Origin: an uncultured Alphaproteobacteria bacterium
Lineage (GTDB): Bacteria > Pseudomonadota > Alphaproteobacteria > Rhodobacterales > Rhodobacteraceae
NCBI GenBank assembly: GCA_902586855.1
Contig: CACIIZ010000004.1
Span: forward strand, 1 to 56,204
Direction: 5' to 3'
Length of the DNA stretch: 56,204 bases
The notes below the pieces were generated by a model, which was given only the letters and a program-made list of their open reading frames with translations, ran no database searches and was not told the origin of the DNA. Positions 37,271 through 46,193 of this stretch are shown here, in pieces. Made by a program: the position numbers and the translations under genes. Positions within the stretch are counted from its first letter, which is position 1, and the number at the start of each line of letters is the position of its first letter.

Positions 37271-38481
37271 AAGGACGAGGGGTATGGATAGTAATGGATG
37301 CGGTTGGAATAGGTGGAGCACCTGACGCTGTTCTTTTTGGAGACTCTGGAGCGGATACTCTTGGGAATATTAATAAAGCTTGTGCTGCTGGTCTCGCAAA
37401 TAACGGCAGAGAGGGTGAACTGCAAATACCTAATCTTAAGGCACTTGGAATATTCCGTGCGCATGAAGAAGCGAATTCTCAAAAATACACTGGGCACTGC
37501 ACCGAATACCCTAAGTCGTCATATGCATCGGCAACTGAAATTAGTCATGGAAAGGATACTCCCTCAGGGCATTGGGAATTAGCAGGAGTCCCTGTCGATT
37601 GGGAATGGAAATATTTCAAGGATAAACATAATTCCTTTCCAAAGGAGGCAATAGCCAAAATTTTAGGAGCAGGCAACGCAACCAAGATTTTAGGTAACTG
37701 TCATGCATCTGGGGTCGAGATCATCAAGAATTTTGGTGAAAATCACATGACTAATCTGCACCCAATATTTTATACATCAGTGGATAGTGTTGTTCAAATA
37801 GCCTGTCATGAAGAGTATTTTGGCTTACAAAATCTTTATAAGCTTTGCGAGGAGGCCGCCAAAGTTTTTCATCCCATGATGGTAGGTAGAATAATTGCCC
37901 GACCATTTTTGGGTAGTAATGCTGACAATTTTTATAGAACAAATAATCGTAAAGATTATACTATCTCTCCACCCAAGCCTACCATTTGTGAGCATTTAAA
38001 AAGAAGTGGTAGGGCTTGCCATGCAATTGGAAAAATCGCAGATATTTTCGCCCACAAGGGTATTTCGACAAGCATAAGTGGAATGACTGATGACATTTTA
38101 TTTGATGAAATGTTGAGGATAATTAATAGCGCGCAAAGCGGTAATTTAATTTTTGCTAACTTTGTGGAATTTGACTCACTATTTGGACATAGAAGAGATG
38201 TTTCAGGATTTGCACTTGCTTTGGAACGCTTTGACAAAAAAATTGGAGTATTGCTAGAGCAGCTAGACCCTGACGATTTTCTTATTATCACGGCAGATCA
38301 TGGTAATGATCCTACCTTTAGAGGTGCTGACCATACGAGAGAACGAGTACCAGTTTTAATGGCTGGAAATTTTGCCCAGCCTGGGAATCACGGTAAAATA
38401 TTCTTTTCTGATGTTGGGGCAACTATGGCCTCTTACCTTGGCCTCACCGGGGAGCTGCAAGGAGAGAATATTTATGATTAG
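37267..38481 (+). CDS. deoB: Phosphopentomutase
   Basis: Alkaline-phosphatase superfamily enzyme that isomerises (deoxy)ribose 1-phosphate to the 5-phosphate, feeding DeoC. 404 residues. The N-terminal metal/nucleophile region is [28 protein letters not shown], although the residues are split over two segments. The phosphorylated threonine motif is in [11 protein letters not shown], and the C-terminal metal ligands are in [19 protein letters not shown]. Overlaps deoA by four bases and precedes upp by 29. Confidence 0.96.
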   Translation: MKGRGVWIVMDAVGIGGAPDAVLFGDSGADTLGNINKACAAGLANNGREGELQIPNLKALGIFRAHEEANSQKYTGHCTEYPKSSYASATEISHGKDTPSGHWELAGVPVDWEWKYFKDKHNSFPKEAIAKILGAGNATKILGNCHASGVEIIKNFGENHMTNLHPIFYTSVDSVVQIACHEEYFGLQNLYKLCEEAAKVFHPMMVGRIIARPFLGSNADNFYRTNNRKDYTISPPKPTICEHLKRSGRACHAIGKIADIFAHKGISTSISGMTDDILFDEMLRIINSAQSGNLIFANFVEFDSLFGHRRDVSGFALALERFDKKIGVLLEQLDPDDFLIITADHGNDPTFRGADHTRERVPVLMAGNFAQPGNHGKIFFSDVGATMASYLGLTGELQGENIYD

Positions 38482-38510
38482 AGTCACGAAAAAAAATTGG
38501 AGAAATTAGA

Positions 38511-39140
38511 ATGAAAAATCTTAAGATTGTAGAACACCCATTAGTTCAACATAAATTGACCAAGATGAGAAGGAAAGATACTCCTACTAACCATTTTAGA
38601 CAATTATTGAGGGAAATTAGCCTGCTACTAGCCTATGAAATCACGCGTAATCTAGATATGTCAGAAGTTGGGATCGAAACGCCATTGGAAGAGTTTAATG
38701 CACCGACACTAGATGGAAAAAAATTAGCGCTAATTTCTATTTTGCGGGCAGGAAATGGTCTCCTAGACGGAGTATTAGATCTAATACCATCTGCACGTGT
38801 AGGTTTTGTGGGTCTTTATAGAGATGAAAAGACCCTCGAGCCCGTGCAATATTATTTTAAGGTTCCTGGGGAGCTTGCCGAAAGGGTCGTAATCACCCTA
38901 GACCCGATGTTGGCCACGGGTAATTCAGCAAGTGCAGCGATTGACTTACTCAAGAATGCTGGTGCAAAGACAATAAGATTTTTATGTTTATTGGCAGCAC
39001 CCGAGGGCGTAAAAACACTATCTGCTGCACATCCCGATGTTCCAATAGTGACGGCAGCTTTGGATCGGCAGCTTAATGATATTGGTTACATAATGCCTGG
39101 CTTGGGAGATGCTGGTGATAGAATGTTTGGTACCAAATAA
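38511..39140 (+). CDS. upp: Uracil phosphoribosyltransferase
   Basis: Salvages uracil, the base released by DeoA, to UMP. 209 residues. The N-terminal [19 protein letters not shown] and the PRPP loop [19 protein letters not shown] are diagnostic, as is the C-terminal uracil-binding [17 protein letters not shown] precedes the ATG. It ends the deo plus-strand run. Confidence 0.97.
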   Translation: MKNLKIVEHPLVQHKLTKMRRKDTPTNHFRQLLREISLLLAYEITRNLDMSEVGIETPLEEFNAPTLDGKKLALISILRAGNGLLDGVLDLIPSARVGFVGLYRDEKTLEPVQYYFKVPGELAERVVITLDPMLATGNSASAAIDLLKNAGAKTIRFLCLLAAPEGVKTLSAAHPDVPIVTAALDRQLNDIGYIMPGLGDAGDRMFGTK

Positions 39141-39193
39141 GCTAGCCCAATCAATTACTTCCGTTGGATTTTCTAAGAAGAATAGCCTACAAA

Positions 39194-39463
39194 TTACCTA
39201 CTAGCATATACAGTTTTAGGTGGTTCTAGTGGTGGTCCATCTGGATCTAGACCGTGAACATCCTGAGCAAATTCAGCAAACTCTTTAGCCATTCCAGACA
39301 TAATTTTTCCAAAGCCTTCATATGGGTCATTCCCCTCAAAAGTTAAAATTACATAATCACCATTTGGTGTTTCCTGCAAAAAACTTCTTTCATAGACCCC
39401 GACATCCTCTCTGGATTTATCAAAATTGCTTTTCATGGGTTCTTTATTAAGTTCCCCCATCAT
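39194..39463 (-). CDS. Small acidic hypothetical protein
   Basis: An 89-residue acidic soluble protein I do not recognise with confidence. The core RSFLQETPNGDYVILTFEGNDP then GKIMSGMAKEFAEFAQDVHGLD reads like one beta strand and one helix of a dimeric alpha/beta barrel. That would suit a small barrel protein missing its N-terminal strand, but this is inference. Starts at 39463, 39460 or 39436 are all possible. Convergent with upp; upstream of it lies a long non-coding stretch. Confidence 0.6.
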   Translation of the reverse strand: MMGELNKEPMKSNFDKSREDVGVYERSFLQETPNGDYVILTFEGNDPYEGFGKIMSGMAKEFAEFAQDVHGLDPDGPPLEPPKTVYASR

Positions 39464-39926
39464 TTTTCACCATTCATCTTTTTTCCTGGACAATATAGGC
39501 ATACACATCGCAAGAAGTGCCATTTTGTAATCCTCTCATTAAATTTGAACTTATTTTCATCATATATTGGTTAAGCACTAAAATTACTTGGCTAAGTTTT
39601 GCAAAAAAAATAGTGTTCGGCTGAAAGCTATCTCGACACTATTTTAGTGTGGAAATTTGCACACGTTTGATTCTCTCTTTTTTAATTTTTCTTGAAGGGA
39701 GAGGGACCTATAGGAATGTAACGAAAGGGGATTTATCCTCTCCCTTCAAAATAAAAGGGTATTCAATAGAGGTAACTAGGACAATAATCACCTAACGTCA
39801 CCTCACGCGACGTAATCATCTTCATAATAAACTTTATATGTTTAAATAAAGTGATTTAGTCTCTGAAAGTAACTTTTTTAGGTAAAAATTAAAAAAATCC
39901 TTTAAATCATCCATATTGAGGTAGTC
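39464..39926. other. Non-coding stretch with a strong inverted repeat
   Basis: About 460 bases with no credible gene between the small acidic protein and the methyltransferase. It contains a perfect 13-bp inverted repeat (listed separately), an ACGTC/GACGT short repeat near 39795-39813, and a GAGG ribosome binding site just before the methyltransferase ATG. Confidence 0.7.
39692..39749. repeat. 13-bp perfect inverted repeat in intergenic region
   Basis: TTGAAGGGAGAGG at 39692-39704 and its exact reverse complement at 39737-39749, with a 32-base loop containing the palindrome CCTATAGG (39707-39714). No T-tract follows on the plus strand. It could be the stem of a small RNA, a 5' leader element for the methyltransferase, or a remnant of a mobile palindromic element. 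Confidence 0.7.
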
Positions 39927-40814
39927 ATGCAATTAGATGAGAATGAAGACTCGGAGTTTGTCAAATTTTGGAACACCGTATTAGAACCTAAGTTCACAAG
40001 ATTCCGTCATATTCTAGAAGGGGGGTTGTCTCGTTACTCTTCCAATATTTTGCCAACTCTAGGAATAAAAGGGGGTATGTCCGTTTTAGATGTGGGATGC
40101 GGTTGGGGAGATATGGCTATAGATATATCCAAAATAGTCGTACCAAAAGGGCTTGTGGTGGGAATTGATTGTGTGGAAGAATTTCTTAGCGTAGCTCGAC
40201 GAGACGCAAAAAAAATGGAGATAGATAATGTTTTCTTCCTGCAAGGTGATGCTGAAAAATCACTACCAGAGAGAGAGTTTGATTATGTGGTGGCTCGTTT
40301 TGGAACCATGTTTTTTACTAATCCTGTGGCGGCTTTGCGAAATATAAGATTTGCTCTTAAGCCTGGGGGACAATTCACTCATATAGTTTGGAGGAATAGA
40401 TCGGACTGTCCAGCTGTAGAGGAAGCACGTAATATAGCACTCAAGTACCTTCCGTATTCAAGTAAGGAAGGAGAGAACTGTGGTCCTGGACCTTTTTCAA
40501 TGGCAAATCAAGACATTACAACGGCTATGATGAAAAGTGCTGGTTTTACCAATATTTCCTTTGAAAGGATGGATGAAAAAATCATGGTTGGAAGCGATGT
40601 CGAGGAAGCTATAGAATTTGCTTTATCAATTGGTCCAGCGGGAGAAATCATCAGAGAAGCAAATGAACACTGCTCTAAGGAAAAAAGAACAAAAATAAAA
40701 AATGAAATGCGTTCTTATTTTGGAACAGCAGAACACGATACCAAAGGTATTTGGATGCCAATGTCAGCGTGGGTTATTTCCTCTACCAATCCAGGTTTTG
40801 AAAACGCCTCTTGA
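39927..40814 (+). CDS. Class I SAM-dependent methyltransferase
   Basis: A 295-residue Rossmann-fold methyltransferase of the UbiE/Methyltransf_11 type. Motif I is VLDVGCGWGDMA near residue 53, motif II VVGIDCVEEFL, and motif IV is followed by RFGTMFFTNPVAALRNIRFALKPGG, the usual post-motif region. No membrane segments. It stands alone between non-coding stretches, with GAGG before the ATG, so the acceptor cannot be inferred from context; small-molecule or quinone-like substrates are typical of the family. Confidence 0.88.
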   Translation: MQLDENEDSEFVKFWNTVLEPKFTRFRHILEGGLSRYSSNILPTLGIKGGMSVLDVGCGWGDMAIDISKIVVPKGLVVGIDCVEEFLSVARRDAKKMEIDNVFFLQGDAEKSLPEREFDYVVARFGTMFFTNPVAALRNIRFALKPGGQFTHIVWRNRSDCPAVEEARNIALKYLPYSSKEGENCGPGPFSMANQDITTAMMKSAGFTNISFERMDEKIMVGSDVEEAIEFALSIGPAGEIIREANEHCSKEKRTKIKNEMRSYFGTAEHDTKGIWMPMSAWVISSTNPGFENAS

Positions 40815-41040
40815 TCTTAGTTAAGGATCGTAAGAGTTTGGTATAGTTAGCAAGTTCGTTAGAGAAAAAATTTTGGATTCTAGCTGGGGACAGGCGTCTG
40901 CATTTGTAAATCAGGGGCTGTTTCACTGGAGTGGGGTAAGGTTACTACAAAAACCAAACCCTAGCTGGGCTAAATTGGATCAAAAATATTAGATAGATAT
41001 CTACATAGATTTGATATTCAGTTTTTGGGAGGAAGATTAA
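40815..41040. other. Intergenic leader before the ABC exporter
   Basis: 226 bases without a gene. It has GATCTTA...TAAGGATC symmetry directly after the methyltransferase stop and a G-rich central part (GGGGCTG, GTGGGG) that is unusual for this AT-rich DNA. I could not match it to a riboswitch class. Confidence 0.4.
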
Positions 41041-42873
41041 ATGAGACCATCAAATTGGATCGACTGCATGGCTCCTGCTCACGGTCCGCCACCTAAAAAT
41101 GTAGCTAGTTTTTTGTGGTGGGGATTACGAGGCAGTTTCAAGGTTTTAACTTTAGCAGGTAGCATTTCCATTTTAACTGGCGTGACTGAAGTTGCAGCTG
41201 TCCTTTTGTTAGGACTCTTAATAGATGCAGCTTTAATGTCTTCGCCTAAAAATCCATTAGCTGATCAGATTTGGTTGTTTTCCGCTGGGGTTTTATTTTT
41301 TCTTTTAGTTCGTCCCATTATTTTTGGTGCTACGTCATATATGCAAACAGTGGTAGTATCCCCCAACATCTTTAATCTTGTACTTTCGAGGCTCCACCGT
41401 TGGAGCCTCGGTCATTCTATCAAATTTTTTGAAAATGATTTTGCTGGTCGAATTGCACAAAAAGAAATGCAAACTTCAAGAGCAGCGACGGAAGTTGTTA
41501 TAGAAATTTTGCAAACAGTTTTGTTTGCTTTTGCATCTATTATTGGGGCCATATTTATACTGACTTCAGTTGATTTGTTGTTAGCAATTTTCCTAAGTAG
41601 TTGGATAGTCTCCTATTTGCTAATGATTCAATTTTTTATGCCAAAGATACGTAAGCGTTCTGGGGCAAAGGCAAGCACACGTGCTATGGTAACTGGCCAG
41701 ATAGTTGATACGGTTACTAATATTAAAACCGTCAAGCTTTTTGCTCACAATGACCATGAAGATCGTGCGGCACTCAGGGCAATGGGAACATTTCGTGATA
41801 GATCAATAGAATATGGTGTGATGGCCGCCTGGTTTCGCTTCTGTTTAAATGCCTTGGCAGGAGTTTTGCCGGTAATGATGGTTGGAGGTGGACTTTGGTT
41901 TTGGAGCAAAGGTAGTGTTACAGCTGGGGACATTGCTGCTACTGGAGCAATATCTCTTCGTCTTTCCCAAATGACAGGCTGGGTAAGTTATGTATTAATG
42001 AATATTTATTCCAACTTGGGGGAAATTGAGGATGGGATAAAAACATTGTCTCCATCTCATGATTTAATTGATAAACCAAATGCGCAAAAGCTAAAAATAA
42101 CTATCGGTGAAATAAGGTTCAACCGTATAAGATTTTCCTACGATCGGGAGATTGGAGGAGTGCATGATATTTCTCTAAAAATAGCTTCAGGTGAAAGGGT
42201 GGGACTAGTTGGCGCTTCTGGTGCGGGAAAATCTACCCTAGTATCGTTGTTACTTCGTCTATACGACGCTGAATTTGGTGCCGTAAGTATTGATGGCCAA
42301 GATCTAAGACACGTTACACAAGAAAGTCTGCGTAGGCAGATTGGCATGGTCACCCAAGAGACTGCTTTATTTAACCGCTCAGCTAGGGACAACATACTTT
42401 ATGGAAAATCTGATGCAACTGAGGAAGAGATGCTTTACGCTGCTAAACAAGCTGAAGCCCATGACTTCATTTTGCAATTGAAGGATCATCAAGGACGAAT
42501 AGGTTATGAAGCCCATCTAGGTGAAAATGGTATCAAGTTGTCTGGTGGCCAACGCCAACGTATAGCATTAGCAAGAGCCATTTTGAAAGATGCTCCTATT
42601 CTAGTTTTAGATGAGGCCACCAGTGCACTTGACAGCCAAGTTGAAGCATCAATTCAAATCGCTCTTGGACGAGTCATGAATAATAAAACAGTTCTTGCGA
42701 TTGCTCACCGACTTTCAACCCTTAGCAAAATGGACAGAATAATAGTAATGGATAGTGGGTGCATAGTAGAAAGTGGTACACATAAAAAATTGTTGGAAAT
42801 AGGAGGACTCTATTCCAAATATTGGGAGCACCAATCGGGTGGATTCATAGAAACGCAAAATGTATCTGATTAG
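41041..42873 (+). CDS. ABC exporter half-transporter (second copy, multidrug/lipid type)
   Basis: A 610-residue fused membrane-ATPase exporter. Membrane segments fall between about residues 35 and 325. The ATPase has Walker A GASGAGKST near 391, signature LSGGQRQRIALARAIL near 500, Walker B ILVLDEATSALD and the switch histidine in IAHRLSTL. The canonical glutamate (DEATSALD) indicates active hydrolysis. GGGAGGA stands before the ATG. It is not closely similar to the exporter at 7.8 kb and resembles the general multidrug/heavy-metal exporter group more. Substrate unknown. Confidence 0.93.
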   Translation: MRPSNWIDCMAPAHGPPPKNVASFLWWGLRGSFKVLTLAGSISILTGVTEVAAVLLLGLLIDAALMSSPKNPLADQIWLFSAGVLFFLLVRPIIFGATSYMQTVVVSPNIFNLVLSRLHRWSLGHSIKFFENDFAGRIAQKEMQTSRAATEVVIEILQTVLFAFASIIGAIFILTSVDLLLAIFLSSWIVSYLLMIQFFMPKIRKRSGAKASTRAMVTGQIVDTVTNIKTVKLFAHNDHEDRAALRAMGTFRDRSIEYGVMAAWFRFCLNALAGVLPVMMVGGGLWFWSKGSVTAGDIAATGAISLRLSQMTGWVSYVLMNIYSNLGEIEDGIKTLSPSHDLIDKPNAQKLKITIGEIRFNRIRFSYDREIGGVHDISLKIASGERVGLVGASGAGKSTLVSLLLRLYDAEFGAVSIDGQDLRHVTQESLRRQIGMVTQETALFNRSARDNILYGKSDATEEEMLYAAKQAEAHDFILQLKDHQGRIGYEAHLGENGIKLSGGQRQRIALARAILKDAPILVLDEATSALDSQVEASIQIALGRVMNNKTVLAIAHRLSTLSKMDRIIVMDSGCIVESGTHKKLLEIGGLYSKYWEHQSGGFIETQNVSD

Positions 42874-42909
42874 GATAAGCATTAATATTCATGTTTAGCC
42901 ATTTTATAG

Positions 42910-43850
42910 TTATATATGAAGTCCAACTAGCTTTGTGGATTTTATATATAGGTTTTTATACATTTCCTCGTCATATACCTGAAAATTTGGACTTTGCATG
43001 GGCCAACCGCCTTCTTCATCCTTTTTTTCTTTGTAAATACCTACCTGGCTATAAAAACATCCTGAGTTATCTGCTACCGTTTCATCTAGGAGACAATGTA
43101 AAGAAGTTTGGGAACCCAACCACGGATCTACCATTCCTGCCATCTTAAAAAATGGCTTAAATAGGTAGTCTTGGAAAAAAACGGGCATAGTATGCTTTAT
43201 AAGTGGAGTTTGCATCCAACCAGGGTGAATACTGACCGCAGTAACATTAAACTTTTCGAGTAATTTGCCTTGATATTTGGTATAAAGAACTTGAGCTAAT
43301 TTTGACTGGTAATAAGCATCCCACCCAGAATATTTTCTTGTCTCAAAATTTAAGTCTTCAAGATTGATCAAACCTTTTTCATGATACACGCCCAGGTGTG
43401 CACTATTCTAGAAGATTTAGCTTTCTTTAACACAGGCACTAAGAGTTCTGTTAAAAGAAAGTGCCCCAGAAAATTTGTACCAAGCTGTAGTTCAAATCCA
43501 TCCTCAGTAGTTGCTCTGGGCGTATTCATTACAGCTGTATTATTTATCAAGCCATTTAATTTTTGAATAATCCTTAGAAAAGTTCTTAACAAAATTTCTA
43601 ACTGATTTGAGTGATGCTAAATTGATAGGTTTGTTGTGGACCTTACTCTTCGGATAGTCTCTGCGAAGGGTATTAGTAATTTTTCTGATGCCTCATTGTT
43701 ACGGCTGGCGCAAACAATAGTAGCAGATTGTTTTGCTAATTGTTTTGCCGTAGCAAGACCAACTCCTGAGGTTATTCCCGTAATAATGTAGATTTTTTCT
43801 GAAAGATCCTTTTCAAGATTTTATTTTGAACACATAAAGAATTTTTCCAT
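42910..43850 (-). pseudogene. Decayed short-chain dehydrogenase/reductase (retinol-dehydrogenase-like)
   Basis: A once complete SDR gene now scattered over three frames. From 43850 the ATG is followed by MEKFFMCSK and an in-frame stop. The same frame then gives the cofactor motif TGITSGVGLATAKQLAKQ, then breaks; an adjacent frame gives [16 protein letters not shown] third stretch (43592-43368) carries [14 protein letters not shown] and [14 protein letters not shown]. The last (43389-42910) has the catalytic YYQSKLAQVLYT and VSIHPGWMQTP. GAGGA still stands before the ATG. All SDR landmarks are present in order, so this is a dead gene with at least three frameshifts and one stop, not a chance ORF. 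Confidence 0.88.
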
Positions 43851-44636
43851 TTGGATCCTCACATTCTTATTTGTTGCATATAGCCATATTTATCTTGCCC
43901 TCACGCTACTCAAAAATACGCATGCTATTTTCCTAACTGCTCAAAGAGAAATCGAAAAATATTTTAGTGTAAGTGGCTCTAACTAATTTTCTCCATTGAA
44001 TATAAAGTATCAACATATCCGTTCTCTGCGTCCCACTTTTTCATTTCATCTGTTGCCATAGAGGCCGCGTTATTGCAATTATTCAACATCATGGATTTAT
44101 GGTCATTTATCTTCGTCAGCTTTTATTCGGTAATGAGACTATTAGTGTGATCAGAGGGACTTTTAACAAGTTCCTTAAAATCATCAAAAGTGCAGGTATA
44201 TTCAGAAACCATACATAGGTTCATTTTTATCTCTTCATTAATTGCAATAGCATTATTAAATAATCGATTTAGATTTTTGGGAAGGCCTGACCCTGCGTAA
44301 TCAAGCCAATGAGTTATAATACTTCTCAAAAGTTCCCTGGAGATTAATGACGGCTGAGCAAGCTTGCTGAGGCTTCCCAGAATTACAGGAAGAGTAAAGC
44401 TCCAAGGCCCGTAACAAAAACAAGTTCTAATCCCAACAGGTTTTACCTCTCATACATTTTGATTGAAGCGTTACTTTTGACTTATGATTGGATCATTTGG
44501 ATTCTCATTAGTTTCACCGCAAAAATAAAATTGGTTGTTTTAAACAAATTTCCTAGTCGACGCGATTTATCTCGTTGCAATAATTTAAACTATGATGCAA
44601 TTTGTAAATCATTAGAATTTCAAGAGGGAGGATTAA
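43851..44636. other. Gene-poor stretch upstream of the TRAP operon
   Basis: About 790 bases with no intact gene. A broken minus-strand frame (listed separately) fills the middle. Near 44353-44370 there is a partly palindromic CTGAGCAAGCTTGCTGAG. The last part should contain the promoter of the TRAP genes; I see no convincing -35/-10 pair. GGGAGG stands before the dctP ATG. Confidence 0.5.
43979..44448 (-). pseudogene. Broken open frame of unknown function (single in-frame stop)
   Basis: On the minus strand one frame stays open for about 156 codons except for a single TAA at 44123-44125. The upstream part reads SLSKLAQPSLISRELLRSII then THWLDYAGSGLPKNLNRLF; after the stop it goes on as NNAASMATDEMKKWDAENGY to a stop at 43979. 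The composition is helix-rich and protein-like. There is no ATG before the conserved-looking part; a TTG at 44329 is available. I do not recognise the family. Either a decayed gene, or a short 68-residue ORF ending at the TAA. Confidence 0.35.
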
Positions 44637-45629
44637 ATGAACGTAATAATGAAACTTTTTGTCGTGGGGCTTATATCGGCTTTTGTGGCTAGCGGGTCTT
44701 TTGCTGCTGACGTAACCATGCGAATTTCTCTTCAGTTGCCTATTAAGAGCCACCTGGGACAAAACTTGTTGCTGTTTAAGGAACAGGTAGAGTCTAAATC
44801 AAATGGTGGCATCATAATTGAGATATATGACTCTGCACAACTCTATAAAGATAAAGAAGTCCCCGCAGCAGTTGGCTCCGGTTCTATTGAGGCGGGCGTT
44901 GCATCTTTAACTAGGTATGTCGGAGATATTCCAGCAGTTGATATTTTTTACCAGCCTTTCTTGTTTGATAGTGAGGAAAAGGTTCGAAAGGCCGTAGCAA
45001 AGGGTTCCGCAATTCGAGGACCTATCGATGACGCCATAAAAGACACTGGCTCGACTGTCTTATGGTGGCAGGCCTATGGGGGCGCAATAATGCTTTCAAA
45101 TGGAGGGGCAATTAGTAATCCTGACGATATGAAAGGTAAGAAAGTTCGTGTATTCGGTAAAACTCTTGGTCAGTTTGTGGAAGCAACTGGTGGGGCTCCC
45201 ACCCTTATTTCTGGATCTGAGCAATATCTGGCATATCAGCGTGGTACGGTTGATGTGGGTATGACGGGGGTGTCAGGTGTGAAATCTCGAAAGTTATACG
45301 AGGTCATGGATACTATAACAGTTACTAATCATGCTGATATTGAATTCATAGTTGTTGTTAATACAAATTGGTGGAATGGGTTATCTGGGGATCAGAAAAA
45401 AATAATTTCAGAAGCTGCATCTTTCGCTGAAAAATCAGTTCGTGATAAGATGTCTGAAATTGAGGCCGAAGCCTATGAAATAGCAAAAGCTAACGGCATG
45501 AATGTGGTTATACCTTCTAAATCAGATATTGAAGCATTTAAAAAGGCGTCTTCATCAGTTTATGACAACTATAAATCAAAGGCTGGATCACTAGGAGAAA
45601 TACTTCTTAAAGCAGCTTCCGATCTTTAG
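44637..45629 (+). CDS. dctP: TRAP transporter solute-binding protein (DctP family)
   Basis: Periplasmic substrate-binding subunit of a Na+-driven TRAP importer, 330 residues. The N-terminal signal peptide (KLFVVGLISAFVASGSFAAD) is cleaved near residue 24. The mature part shows DctP landmarks: LKEQVESKSNGGIIIEIYDS-like first domain, KDKEVPAAVGSGSIEAGV, the hinge segment GKKVRVFGKTLGQFVEATGGAP and YLAYQRGTVDVGMTG. Ligands of DctP proteins are usually organic acids; the specific one is unknown. GGGAGG is seven bases upstream of the ATG. It leads an operon with the two membrane subunits. Confidence 0.93.
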   Translation: MNVIMKLFVVGLISAFVASGSFAADVTMRISLQLPIKSHLGQNLLLFKEQVESKSNGGIIIEIYDSAQLYKDKEVPAAVGSGSIEAGVASLTRYVGDIPAVDIFYQPFLFDSEEKVRKAVAKGSAIRGPIDDAIKDTGSTVLWWQAYGGAIMLSNGGAISNPDDMKGKKVRVFGKTLGQFVEATGGAPTLISGSEQYLAYQRGTVDVGMTGVSGVKSRKLYEVMDTITVTNHADIEFIVVVNTNWWNGLSGDQKKIISEAASFAEKSVRDKMSEIEAEAYEIAKANGMNVVIPSKSDIEAFKKASSSVYDNYKSKAGSLGEILLKAASDL

Positions 45630-45686
45630 TGGAATTAGCTGGGTCTTTGTAGAGGGCTCAGCTAATTACAGCCCTTTGGGAAGTAA

Positions 45687-46193
45687 ATGAGAAACTTAGT
45701 TAGATATTTTGAACAATTGTCTTTAGCATTTGCTTGGTTGGCAGCTTGGTTATTTGTGTTATCAGGCTTCATGCTTAGTTACGAAGTAATGATGAGATAT
45801 TTCTTTATTTCTCCTACTAAATGGGCTGCCGAGTTAAGTCAGCTTTGTCTCATATATGGTACTCTTTTAGCCATGCCATGGATGTTGCAAAATCGAAGGC
45901 ATATTCAGATTAATGCAGTCACTGACCGTCTGGAAAAGAAGATCCAACACATTCTTTCATTATTAACATTGCTTATTCTAATGATTTTCAGTGCTTATGT
46001 AACTATTTATGGCTGGCTAATCTTTCATGACTCTTTTGAAAGAGGGAGAACCACTGGGAGCCTACTTGATCTTCCGTCTTGGATTGCGGAGCTTCCCATT
46101 CCCATTTTCTTTTTCATTTTGTTAATTCAAGCTATAATCGAAATCTGGAAAATATATTGTGGCTATCAATTGTTCAAAAGTGAAAATCAATGA
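45687..46193 (+). CDS. dctQ: TRAP transporter small permease (DctQ family)
   Basis: A 168-residue inner-membrane protein with four hydrophobic segments. The family motif YEVMMRYFFISPTKWAAELSQ is present near residues 30-50, with the charged LQNRRHIQINAV loop after the second helix and FERGRTTGSLLDLP before the last. It forms a complex with DctM. Begins 57 bases after dctP and overlaps dctM by four bases (ATGA). Confidence 0.93.
   Translation: MRNLVRYFEQLSLAFAWLAAWLFVLSGFMLSYEVMMRYFFISPTKWAAELSQLCLIYGTLLAMPWMLQNRRHIQINAVTDRLEKKIQHILSLLTLLILMIFSAYVTIYGWLIFHDSFERGRTTGSLLDLPSWIAELPIPIFFFILLIQAIIEIWKIYCGYQLFKSENQ

Noticed and set aside
39795-39813. ACGTC/GACGT short inverted repeat
   Set aside because: Only five base pairs with a nine-base spacer; expected by chance in a few hundred bases.
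40815-41040. G-rich leader before the second ABC exporter as a riboswitch
   Set aside because: I could not match conserved cores of SAM, cobalamin, TPP, FMN or glycine classes; only a covariance search could revive it.
44459-44692. 77-codon plus-strand ORF overlapping the start of dctP
   Set aside because: dctP has a clear signal peptide and ribosome binding site in another frame, and this ORF has neither motif nor good start.
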